This document shows positions 17,631 to 25,456 of a stretch of 45,656 nucleotides of DNA, piece by piece (within the stretch, counting starts at the first letter, position 1; each line of letters opens with the position of its first letter). Made by a program: the position numbers and the translations under genes. The DNA lies in contig JBCBWU010000024.1 of the NCBI GenBank assembly GCA_039816955.1, forward strand, positions 1 through 45,656, given 5' to 3'. The notes under the pieces were generated by a model that saw only the letters and a program-made list of their open reading frames with translations, was not told the DNA's origin and did not search any database. The stretch is from Lewinella sp039816955 (GTDB lineage: Bacteria > Bacteroidota > Bacteroidia > Chitinophagales > Saprospiraceae).

Positions 17631-20600
17631 TCACCTAATCAATGTAATATCTCCTTTTTTCTCGATAGTAGCTCCACCGGGGAAGGTTGCCTGGCACCAA
17701 TAAATGAGTACACCCGACGGATGCTCCCGCCCACGGAAACGTCCATTCCAACCTTCATTGGGATCATTACTTTGGTATACTTGCCCTCCCCAACGGTTAT
17801 ATACTTCTAGCGTAAAGCTTTCTGGTGTACACGCATCACCGAAGAACGCTCGAAAATCATCGTTTACACCATCTCTGTTAGGTGAAAAAGCGTTGGGAAT
17901 CATCAGCTCGCAATCTTCTGGTGGAACACAGTTCAAGATATCCACCACAATACTCCTTTCGGCGGTACAGCCATTGTCCCAAAAGGCTTCTATAGTTATC
18001 GTTTGGATACCGGGAACTAAAAATATGACTTGTACGGGATCGAGCAAGAGGAGCTCTCCTGATTGTAGCGTCACAATAAAACTATCGGGTGGCGTGCTGA
18101 AGACCGCATCCAGCGTGAGTAAACTATCCACACATAAGCGCCCCTCAATAAAGAAATCATCAATCGTAAATGCAGAACAGTCGAGTGGGCAATCCTCAAT
18201 AGTCACCACCAGATTCGTATCAATAAGACAGCCGGTCCCCAACTGTAGGACCTGATAATTGATTTCATAAGTCCCTACTTCGGGGAATGCCTCCTCAGTA
18301 ATAACAGGGGATTCCACAATTTCTCCAGTTTCGGCTACTACCCATTCCACAGCAGTTGCAACGGTTGTATTGAAGGCACCAGTTATGGTAAAATCAGCCC
18401 TCAAGCAGACATCACCAATGAACTCGAATCCGCCAAAGACAAAATTTGAACAATCGGGCTCACATTCTTCCGCCAGTACCTGGAGCTGGGTGGTGTATTC
18501 ACAACCATTGACATCAAGTGCTGACAAACTAATTAGCTTAATACCAGGTGTATCGAAGATGAGTGGGAAAGTGCTTTCCGTAGTCGTTTGGCCCGCAAAG
18601 GTCCACGAAAAGCTCACTAAATTTGCTGTACTCTCAGCAGTGTAAACCAAAAAGGAATCAACACAAACGGAGATGGGGCCACCAATCTCCAAGGGTGGCA
18701 AGTTGGTGCAATCCTCCGTACATTCTGTTACGTTCACCACAATATTAACTTCGTAGTCACAGCCTTCAGCATCAATGGCTTGTAAGGTCAGGTCTGTCTG
18801 TCCCTCGTTTTGGAAAGTGACTTGAAAAGCCGCTTGATTGCCACTTTGGCTACCGGTACTCCAGCTGTAGTTGACCAGATTAGCACTGGTTACCGGATCG
18901 TAAGTGTAGGTTTCCCCAACACAGGCCTCCAAAGGACCAGCGATATCTAGCGGTGGAAGATCAGCGCAAGGATTATCACAAGACTCCAACGTAAATTCCA
19001 GAAAGCCTTGATAAAAACAGCCTGCCGCATTAAATATAAATAGCTCTACCTGGTAAGTTCCGGCAGCAGCAAAGGTGACCATTGGATTCTCCTCAATCGC
19101 AACTTGCCCATCCGAGAAGCTCCACTGAATTTCTAGAATGGGAATACCTGCGGCTAGATAACTACTATTAAAAGCGATGGACTCTCCCGAGCAGAGGGGG
19201 CCTTCAATGCTCAAATCTAAGGCGGGGTCGTCTTGGCAGGGATCACAACTTTGAATATCTATAAGTATATTTTCGGTGAATACACAGCCAAGTTCGTTAG
19301 TCATCGTTACCGTCACGGTATAGGTTCCAACTGTTTCATAAAAGTGTTGCACTTCCAAATCACCACTTGCCGTATTCCCATCACCGAAGTCCCATAAAAT
19401 CAAAGTGGGCGTGAAATCGGTTAGCGCGGTGAAGGTCTGTAAAAAGAGGGCACATCCATCTCCGGTCACACTAAGATCAAGCTGTACATTGTCCGGTGAG
19501 CATGGATTATCAGAGCAATCCACTACCGTGAATATCAGGTTGGCGGTCAGGACCAGTCCGTTGGCGTCACTGGCAGTTAGGATAACTTCGTAGGTTCCGG
19601 GCTGACTATAGATATGAGTGGGTTCGGGTAGCGTGCTGTTGTTGCCATCACCAAAATCCCAATCAAAGTTGACCAAATCCAGATTGCTAGTATAAGTAAA
19701 TTGCTGCAAGGAATCTGCACATAATACCCCCTCCCGCTCGATTTCCAGGCACGCAAACGCTTCTGGTGTAGTCTGGGTGTAGCCCAAATGATTGGTATAG
19801 GCATCCGCAAAACCAAAGCCGTAGGAATACACTTGGACCGCCTCCGCAGCAATGAGTTCATGCGTCCCGCCACTGATTTCGAGTCGGGCGTACTCCCATT
19901 CCGGATTTCCAGAAAAGGGGGTAAAACTATTCACCGCCACACCATCCAGGGCTACGCCATCAGTCGCGTCGGAAGATGCAACAATCGTAACGAAGTGTCG
20001 GTCAAAATGCCGCCCGGAGATCGCTGAGGTATTGAGTCGATCCGAGGACAACCAGCGAAAATTATTGCCACGAAAATCTGCTGGCAGGTAGCTAATAGCA
20101 TTAGGGTCACCGAGCTGGCTAGGCTCACAACTGAATCCATTATTGTACTGAGTCAGACTGATGGCTTCCGTACTGCTGATCACGGTAGGCTGGTCTAGAA
20201 AGCTTTCGAAGAACTCTCCTTCGTCCAGAGTAGCTACCAGGGCACAATCAAAGAAGACCCGCGTATTATCGGCGCCAGCTAGTATTCGGATACGGTCTCC
20301 TCCCTGTCCCAGGAAGGGTACGAAATAGTAGAGGTCGCGCCAATCATCTACTGGTAGGGTTTGATCCCAAACATGACTATCCGCTCCACCCGAGCAAAAG
20401 CCGTCGTTTATATTGGCCTGCTGCGCACCGCCAAAAACGGCAATGGGTTGGCCACTCGCACTCCGTATTCTAGTACCTGTGAGTTCTCCGGTTGATTGCA
20501 CCTGATACAACTGCCCTTCATCTAGCGTAATGGTAAATGGTGTGTTGGCGGGTCGCAAGCCTAAAGTTAGTGCTGCCGGAGTAATCTCTACTTCTGTATT

Positions 20601-21074
20601 GTCAGCGGTAGCTACAATGACTAAACTTGAGGGTTGCAGTCCCCCTTCGTCGAGCATGGTGGTGACGAGATAATCGGTACCCAGTTCGCCGGTAGGCAGC
20701 AAGGAAGTGCTTTCTGTAAAATACAATCGATAATGAATGGCCTGCACGCTGATCGGGGCATCCGCTGAGATGCGTATGCCGATGTTCTCTATTTGCTCAG
20801 AATCTTCGCTGTAGTAAATGGCAGAAGGCAGGAAAACCTCTGTGGTCCCAGCCCCTACTGAAAAGGGTACATTGAGTCCGGTAGTAGGCACCTCAATACT
20901 TCCATTGGTGGGGCCATTTGCATTAATGATAATGGCAAAAGCCGGCTGATCATTGAAAGCCAGGTTGAGATTCTCCATGTAGCCCAGCCAGAATTCCGTA
21001 CCAGTGGTGGATTGAGCACGGAGTGCTAAAAGGGGGCATAAGACAATCAGAAGGAGCGTAACAGTGCGGTTCAT
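17631..21074 (-). CDS. Secreted IgGFc-binding-like/PKD protein with gliding-motility C-terminal (CHU_C) domain
   Basis: 1147 residues from ATG 21074; the longer frame needs a TTG at 21134 and adds sequence before the signal peptide. After the signal (LLLIVLCPLLALRAQ) comes an IgGFc-binding-like region of about 400 residues beginning GTEFWLGYMENLNLAF. Then follow seven PKD-like units of about 85-90 residues (about 441-1050). The clearest contain NFDWDFGDGN and LILWDFGDGN, and nearly every unit ends in a paired-Cys motif such as CDPC, CDNPC or CTEDC. The last about 95 residues (MIPNAFSPNRDGVNDDF, NRWGGQVY, GVLIYW) are the gliding-motility-associated C-terminal domain, a type B signal for type IX secretion. 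Probably a surface adhesin. Confidence 0.88.
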   Translation of the reverse strand: MNRTVTLLLIVLCPLLALRAQSTTGTEFWLGYMENLNLAFNDQPAFAIIINANGPTNGSIEVPTTGLNVPFSVGAGTTEVFLPSAIYYSEDSEQIENIGIRISADAPISVQAIHYRLYFTESTSLLPTGELGTDYLVTTMLDEGGLQPSSLVIVATADNTEVEITPAALTLGLRPANTPFTITLDEGQLYQVQSTGELTGTRIRSASGQPIAVFGGAQQANINDGFCSGGADSHVWDQTLPVDDWRDLYYFVPFLGQGGDRIRILAGADNTRVFFDCALVATLDEGEFFESFLDQPTVISSTEAISLTQYNNGFSCEPSQLGDPNAISYLPADFRGNNFRWLSSDRLNTSAISGRHFDRHFVTIVASSDATDGVALDGVAVNSFTPFSGNPEWEYARLEISGGTHELIAAEAVQVYSYGFGFADAYTNHLGYTQTTPEAFACLEIEREGVLCADSLQQFTYTSNLDLVNFDWDFGDGNNSTLPEPTHIYSQPGTYEVILTASDANGLVLTANLIFTVVDCSDNPCSPDNVQLDLSVTGDGCALFLQTFTALTDFTPTLILWDFGDGNTASGDLEVQHFYETVGTYTVTVTMTNELGCVFTENILIDIQSCDPCQDDPALDLSIEGPLCSGESIAFNSSYLAAGIPILEIQWSFSDGQVAIEENPMVTFAAAGTYQVELFIFNAAGCFYQGFLEFTLESCDNPCADLPPLDIAGPLEACVGETYTYDPVTSANLVNYSWSTGSQSGNQAAFQVTFQNEGQTDLTLQAIDAEGCDYEVNIVVNVTECTEDCTNLPPLEIGGPISVCVDSFLVYTAESTANLVSFSWTFAGQTTTESTFPLIFDTPGIKLISLSALDVNGCEYTTQLQVLAEECEPDCSNFVFGGFEFIGDVCLRADFTITGAFNTTVATAVEWVVAETGEIVESPVITEEAFPEVGTYEINYQVLQLGTGCLIDTNLVVTIEDCPLDCSAFTIDDFFIEGRLCVDSLLTLDAVFSTPPDSFIVTLQSGELLLLDPVQVIFLVPGIQTITIEAFWDNGCTAERSIVVDILNCVPPEDCELMIPNAFSPNRDGVNDDFRAFFGDACTPESFTLEVYNRWGGQVYQSNDPNEGWNGRFRGREHPSGVLIYWCQATFPGGATIEKKGDITLIR

Positions 21075-21243
21075 AACAAGTGTGATTCGGGTGATTCGTT
21101 GATTATGAAACAGTAGCACTATCGGTTTGCTCAACTTGAATGGGTCGTTTCCTGTCTGCTATCTGGCAGAGTAAGCTCAATCAAAATTGCATTTGCAAGG
21201 GCAATGACAATATCTGGGCGGATTCTGTAGATATTGCATAATT

Positions 21244-21298
21244 CACCTCAACGCACTCACTTCCATCGTCACTTCCACTTTCATTTAATTTCACCATT
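21244..21298. repeat. Degenerate CACTTCC/CATTTTC repeat
   Basis: Short units such as CACTCACTTCCATC, CACTTCCACTTTC and CATTTAATTTC follow each other upstream of fabG. A related but different run lies at 25287-25324. Confidence 0.45.
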
Positions 21299-21303
21299 GG
21301 GCG

Positions 21304-21336
21304 TTTTGCTCACTCACACAATTAAACCTACCTTCG
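21304..21336 (+). promoter_or_regulatory. Promoter of fabG
   Basis: TTTTG (21304-21308), 20 bases, then TACCTTCG (21329-21336), close to the Bacteroidota primary-sigma pattern TTTG-N19/20-TAnnTTTG. The start site would be near 21343, leaving a leader of about 24 bases. Confidence 0.6.
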
Positions 21337-21366
21337 CAGCTGTTGCAGTTAAATGCTTAATCTCAT

Positions 21367-22116
21367 ATGAAACTACTACAGGATAAAGTAGCCTTGATCA
21401 CAGGCGGATCGCGCGGAATTGGCGCCAGTATTGTCAACCGATTTGCGGAAGCCGGAGCACAAGTGGCCTTCACTTACCGCTCTTCAAAAGAAAAATCGGA
21501 GGCCTTGGCCGCTGAGGTTGCTGCGGAGCATGGTGTTACCGTAAAGGCTTATCAATCAGACGCAGCTTCATTTACTGCTGCTGAAGAATTGGCCAAAGCC
21601 GTTATCGCTGATTTTGGTGGTATTGATGTACTGATCAACAATGCTGGAATCACACGCGACACGCTCATTCTACGCATGAGTGAAGAGCACTGGGACCAAG
21701 TAATGGACAACAACCTCAAGTCAGTCTTTAACCTGACGAAGCAGGTTGTACGCCCAATGATGAAAAAGCGGGCGGGCTCTATCATCAATATCTCTTCTAT
21801 CGTTGGTATTACTGGTAATCCTGGCCAGGCTAACTATGCTGCCTCTAAGGCGGGCATCATCGGCTTCTCCAAGTCGATTGCCAAAGAATTGGGTTCACGC
21901 AACGTTCGTTGTAACGTTGTCGCCCCTGGTTTCATCGCTACAGATATGACAGATGAACTAGATGAGAAAACTCGCGACGCTTATCTTTCTAACATTCCAC
22001 TGCGCCGCTTCGGAGAAGGTAATGAGATAGCGGATACTTGCATTTTCCTCGCCTCTGACCTCAGCAACTACGTAACTGGACAGGTGTTGAGTGTTTGTGG
22101 AGGATTGAATACGTAG
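21367..22116 (+). CDS. fabG: 3-oxoacyl-[acyl-carrier-protein] reductase
   Basis: 249 residues, a classical short-chain dehydrogenase. It reduces 3-oxoacyl-ACP with NADPH in fatty-acid elongation. TGGSRGIG (12-19) binds the cofactor and NNAG is at 91-94. The catalytic set is N115, S144, Y157 and K161 in the YxxxK arrangement. CNVVAPGFIATDMTD and VTGQVLSVCGG are typical of FabG rather than sugar or steroid dehydrogenases. It is monocistronic, not inside a fab cluster; fabI lies 6 kb away on the other strand. It ends 2 bases before a long repeat-derived hairpin. Confidence 0.9.
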   Translation: MKLLQDKVALITGGSRGIGASIVNRFAEAGAQVAFTYRSSKEKSEALAAEVAAEHGVTVKAYQSDAASFTAAEELAKAVIADFGGIDVLINNAGITRDTLILRMSEEHWDQVMDNNLKSVFNLTKQVVRPMMKKRAGSIINISSIVGITGNPGQANYAASKAGIIGFSKSIAKELGSRNVRCNVVAPGFIATDMTDELDEKTRDAYLSNIPLRRFGEGNEIADTCIFLASDLSNYVTGQVLSVCGGLNT

Positions 22117-22118
22117 TG

Positions 22119-22183
22119 AATTAGAGTCTGAATTAGAGTTAGAATAAGGATGGAAAATTCTAACTCTAATTCCGATTCTAATT
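22119..22183. terminator. 27-bp repeat-derived hairpin between convergent genes
   Basis: The arm 22119-22145 (units GAATTAGAG, GAGTTAGAAT) pairs with 22157-22183 over 27 positions, broken by one T-C mismatch and one G-U. The inner 16 pairs are perfect and the loop is 11 bases. It fills the whole gap between the fabG stop and the stop of the convergent gene, so it could end transcripts from both sides, although T-tracts are weak. Confidence 0.6.
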
Positions 22184-22186
22184 AAA

Positions 22187-22639
22187 TCAGGCCTTGTTAT
22201 TGACCACCTGCTTGAGAAAAATCCGCCCACGTTGGCGTTGATGGTCAAAGATTTCTTGGCGTATTTCCTGCCAGTAGCCATTGATTGAGCTGCCGTTGAT
22301 GCCGCGGTTCCAGATGAGTTGATATTTGCGTAGAAAATCTGGTAGGGGTTCACCTTCCTGGTGGTTGACAAATTCTACCTCATCGATATAGATAGAGAGG
22401 TCGTCGTAGAGGCGGCCTTCCAGGCTCATTTCCACTACATTGGTTTCACTGATGTAAACGTAGGAGCGGCCACTTACCTTCTTACCGGTACGCTTAAGGT
22501 ATAATTGCACTGGATACCCCTTATTGGATTCTATTCCTCCAGTGGTGATCGTGCCTTCCCAAAGGCCGTCTAGGGTAAGTTGAGCAGAAAGCGTACAAGT
22601 GCCAGCAAGCGCGAGCAGTAACAGAAGGGAACGCAGCAT
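22187..22639 (-). CDS. Small secreted protein, unknown function
   Basis: 150 residues with a clean Sec signal peptide (LLLLLALAGTCTLSAQ), so periplasmic or exported. The mature part is mostly beta: GLWEGTITTGG, VQLYLKRTGKKVSGRSYVYI, MSLEGRLYDDLSIYIDEVEF, then WNRGINGSSINGYWQE. This alternation of short strands is reminiscent of small lipocalin-like or carbohydrate-associated sandwiches common in Bacteroidota, but I cannot name the family. A TATCTTTA box upstream on the minus strand could be its -7 element. Confidence 0.65.
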   Translation of the reverse strand: MLRSLLLLLALAGTCTLSAQLTLDGLWEGTITTGGIESNKGYPVQLYLKRTGKKVSGRSYVYISETNVVEMSLEGRLYDDLSIYIDEVEFVNHQEGEPLPDFLRKYQLIWNRGINGSSINGYWQEIRQEIFDHQRQRGRIFLKQVVNNKA

Positions 22640-22812
22640 GATTGTTCGTTTTTTCGATCTGGGTAGATAAAGATAGGAGTTTTGTAAGAATCCAAAGTAG
22701 GATGATGCAATCCTGCGCTATTAGGTTGTATGCGCTGGGGCACAATTTAAAAATGGCCAGTTTACCAAGTGCCAACTGACCATTTTTAGATTACAAGTTG
22801 TAGCGTCATCCC

Positions 22813-24279
22813 CTACCCCACTGCCAACGGCAACTGGAAGAAAAACTCCGCCCCAGCCTGTTCTCGGTTACGAACTTGGATGGTGGATTGGTGGATCTCC
22901 AAGATTTTCTTGACAATAGCTAAACCTAAGCCACTACCCTGTTTCTTGTTCTCTAATTGGCGGTAGCGCTCGAAGATATGCGCTTGTTGTTCTTCTGGAA
23001 TACCGGGGCCAGAATCGGCAACGCGTACCTGTACACCAGCGTCGGCATTATCTAAAATGAGGCTCACCTTTCCGTGCGGTGGCGTATGCTTAAGCGCATT
23101 ATCCAACAAATTTTGGAGTACGCGCTCCACTAAGCCAATATCTGCGAATACCATCGGTAGATCCCGCGGTGCTTCCCAGTCCAGGCTAATTGCTTTTTCC
23201 TTGGCTAGTACCTGATACTTAAAGACGATATCCTGGCATAGTTCCTGCAACAGGAATGGTTCTTTCTCTGGCACAATCTGATCTGCCTCCAGCTTCGAGT
23301 ACTCAAAGAGTTGGGCAATGAGGTGAGACAGTCGTTCGGAGCTATTCATTACCGTCTGTAGGTATTTATTGCGTTGCTCTGGCGTTAATTCATTCTCCTT
23401 CATCTGCAAGGTCTCTACATACCCTTGCATAATAGCCAAAGGTGTACGCAGGTCATGCGAGACATTAGCGATCAACTCCTGGCGCAAACGATCAACGGAT
23501 TTGAGCTGCTCTATACTTTCCGTCACCTTTTCTGCCATCTCGTTGAAGGTCTCCCCAAGAATAGCCAAGTTACCTTGCTCTTGTTTAGAAATGCGGGCTT
23601 CGTAATCTCCTTCTTGGAAACGCTTCACCACTTTGACTACCCCACGCAAGTTCTTAGTCAACTGCCAGAAAGCAAATAAGCCAATCAGCAGTGCTGCCGC
23701 CAAGATCAGATAAAACAGGCGGCCACCTAGGCGCATAATGTAATGCTTTCGCAAATCGTTGGTCACGGCTACTTGCGGTTCACCCGCTAGAATCACGTAG
23801 GCGTATCCGCTAAGTTTATCATCTTCGTAAATCGGTGCTGCAGAAAAGATATTCTCTGTACCAGGAAGCTTAGGGTCATCACCAACGATCATATGCGCTG
23901 ATTCCTTACTAATAAACTGTTTAACTGGGTCCAGATTTACCCGATCCAGTTTCACTTCACTGTAAGGAACTACATAGTCGATGATTTGTCCTGTGGTATC
24001 CAGTAGGTATACTTCTAAGCTCGGGTTGATGACCATCATACTATGCATGATATCATGAGTAGCGGAGGTGTCTACCTGCCCTTGCTTGAGTGGTTTTGTT
24101 TCTTTTACCAAGTGTTTGGCCACGTCGCCGTATAGTTGCTGATTGATCTCCTGCACATAGGTACGCGCCGCCATCGACGTGATGATCATATAACCAGCCC
24201 CTAGCCCTAATAGTAGGAATAAGAGCGTCAATGCAATGTTCCAATACAGCGAAAATTGGGTATTCTTCTTTGTACTCAT
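22813..24279 (-). CDS. Membrane sensor histidine kinase (PhoR-type)
   Basis: 488 residues. Two membrane helices (about 13-35 and 187-207) bracket a periplasmic sensor region of about 150 residues. Then come a HAMP linker (about 205-260), the dimerisation domain with phosphoacceptor H275 in ANVSHDLRTPLA, and an ATPase domain. The N box is NLLDNALKHTP (390-400), G1 DSGPGI (422-427) and G2 GSGLGLAIV (448-456). It phosphorylates the response regulator whose gene lies 4 bases upstream on the same strand. The signal is unknown; the sensor region looks like a degenerate double-Cache/PAS fold, which is a guess from length and strand pattern. Confidence 0.92.
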   Translation of the reverse strand: MSTKKNTQFSLYWNIALTLLFLLLGLGAGYMIITSMAARTYVQEINQQLYGDVAKHLVKETKPLKQGQVDTSATHDIMHSMMVINPSLEVYLLDTTGQIIDYVVPYSEVKLDRVNLDPVKQFISKESAHMIVGDDPKLPGTENIFSAAPIYEDDKLSGYAYVILAGEPQVAVTNDLRKHYIMRLGGRLFYLILAAALLIGLFAFWQLTKNLRGVVKVVKRFQEGDYEARISKQEQGNLAILGETFNEMAEKVTESIEQLKSVDRLRQELIANVSHDLRTPLAIMQGYVETLQMKENELTPEQRNKYLQTVMNSSERLSHLIAQLFEYSKLEADQIVPEKEPFLLQELCQDIVFKYQVLAKEKAISLDWEAPRDLPMVFADIGLVERVLQNLLDNALKHTPPHGKVSLILDNADAGVQVRVADSGPGIPEEQQAHIFERYRQLENKKQGSGLGLAIVKKILEIHQSTIQVRNREQAGAEFFFQLPLAVG

Positions 24280-24283
24280 TACC

Positions 24284-24985
24284 CTATAGTTCTTCGTTAA
24301 AGCGGTAGCCGACCCCCCACGTTGTCATAATGTAGCGGGGCTCTTCTGCTTGTGGTTCAATTTTGCGGCGTAAGCGATTGATATGCGAATTTACGGTATG
24401 TTCAAAACCATCAAAGTCATACCCCCAAACGAGGGTAAGTAGTTGTTGCCGATCATAGCTCTTACCAGGATTGGCCGCCATCAAAGCAAGCAGTTCAAAT
24501 TCTTTGGGCGAAAGGTCAACTCGCTTCTGCCTTAAACTGACCTTGCGCTTCTCTAAATCAACCACCAAGTCCCCAAAATCTAAGATATTCTTAGGGACTT
24601 GTTTTTGCTTGGCCTCTAATAAACTACTCCTCCGGAATATGGCCTTCACCCGGGCGATTAACTCCCGAATGCTAAAGGGCTTGGTGAGGTAGTCATCTGC
24701 TCCTGTCTCCAGTCCTAGTACCTTATCAATCTCTTCCGACTTGGCAGTTAACATCAAAATTGGCGTATTGATTTGCTGCATCCGTAAACGGCGGCAAACT
24801 TCTAAACCATCAACGTAGGGTAACATCAGGTCCAGGATAATCAAATCGAAACCGCCACCTTCTGCTGCGGCAATGCCTCTCATACCATCTTCCGCCCGGC
24901 TCACCGTGCAGCCAAGATCGGTCAGGTGAATCTCAATGAGGTCAACAATATTTGGATCATCTTCAATGACCAATACCTTTTTCAT
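24284..24985 (-). CDS. OmpR/PhoB-family response regulator
   Basis: 233 residues. The receiver domain (1-120) has acidic residues D9/D10, phosphoacceptor D52 in LDLMLPYVDG, and the conserved Lys in LTKPFSIREL. A winged-helix DNA-binding domain (about 135-231) follows, with LSPKEFELLALMAANPGK, TLVWGYDFDG and TVNSHINRLRRKIE as landmarks. It is the partner of the kinase 4 bases downstream. A perfect TATATTTG box lies about 80 bases upstream. Confidence 0.93.
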   Translation of the reverse strand: MKKVLVIEDDPNIVDLIEIHLTDLGCTVSRAEDGMRGIAAAEGGGFDLIILDLMLPYVDGLEVCRRLRMQQINTPILMLTAKSEEIDKVLGLETGADDYLTKPFSIRELIARVKAIFRRSSLLEAKQKQVPKNILDFGDLVVDLEKRKVSLRQKRVDLSPKEFELLALMAANPGKSYDRQQLLTLVWGYDFDGFEHTVNSHINRLRRKIEPQAEEPRYIMTTWGVGYRFNEEL

Positions 24986-25063
24986 AAGCTCTTCTTTCGC
25001 TTAGGCCACGAGCAAAAAATCAGTTGCTGCGGGTCTAATCACGAAAATCGCAATTAAGTATCA

Positions 25064-25071
25064 CAAATATA
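25064..25071 (-). promoter_or_regulatory. -7 box of the two-component operon
   Basis: Minus-strand TATATTTG, exact to TAnnTTTG, 79 bases before the response-regulator ATG. The flanking minus-strand sequence carries a TGTGATA direct repeat overlapping the box, a possible regulator site. Confidence 0.45.
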
Positions 25072-25109
25072 TCACAGGGCTTGGATGAAAAGGGGAATTT
25101 GGTCTTCTA

Positions 25110-25161
25110 GTTAGATTAGTTGAGTTGGTGAATTTGGTTGAGTTAGTTGAATTGGTTGAGT
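25110..25161. repeat. TTGAGTTAGTTGAATTGG tandem repeat
   Basis: About six imperfect 8-10 base units of TTGAGTTGG/TTGAATTGG in direct tandem, intergenic. Confidence 0.7.
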
Positions 25162-25420
25162 CACCTATACTTTGAGCTTCGACGGCTGTAGTGAAAGCGT
25201 TTGATTGTTAGATTGTTTTTTAAAGCCTCTTTGCAATCTACCGAGAATGAAGTGACACAATTCATATTGCGACAGAAGCACCTAAATTACTTTCACCGTC
25301 ATTGTCACTATCATTCTCATTTCCCCGCTCGACGCGTTCCTCCGCCATGCGCCTACGCTGTAGCTTTGAGCGCAAGCGTAAGGCTTCAGCCGCCAGTAGA
25401 AGCTTTAGCATAGTCGGATC

Positions 25421-25452
25421 ATTCTAACTCTAATTCATATTCTAATTCTAAT
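25421..25452. repeat. GAATTAGA-family repeat abutting the NtrC-type gene
   Basis: Minus-strand units GAATTAGAATATG and GAATTAGAGTTAGAAT begin directly after the TGA of the NtrC-type regulator. They match the 22119-22145 repeat closely. Confidence 0.65.
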
Positions 25453-25456
25453 TGAT

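Larger units (their letters stand above)
25072..25456. other. Gene-free region built from three degenerate repeats
   Basis: No convincing gene. It holds a TTGAGTT-type tandem run (25110-25161), a CATTNTCACT-type run (25287-25324) and a GAATTAGA-family run (25421-25452). The last is related to those at 5035 and 22119. A small plus-strand frame (25201-25413) has biased, repeat-derived composition and is not supported as a gene. Confidence 0.5.

Noticed and set aside
21075..21134. Longer start (TTG) for the PKD protein
   Set aside because: It adds 20 residues before a clean signal peptide; ATG 21074 is the natural start.
25110..25161. Tandem repeat considered as a CRISPR array
   Set aside because: Units are 8-10 bases, contiguous and without spacers; no cas genes are present.
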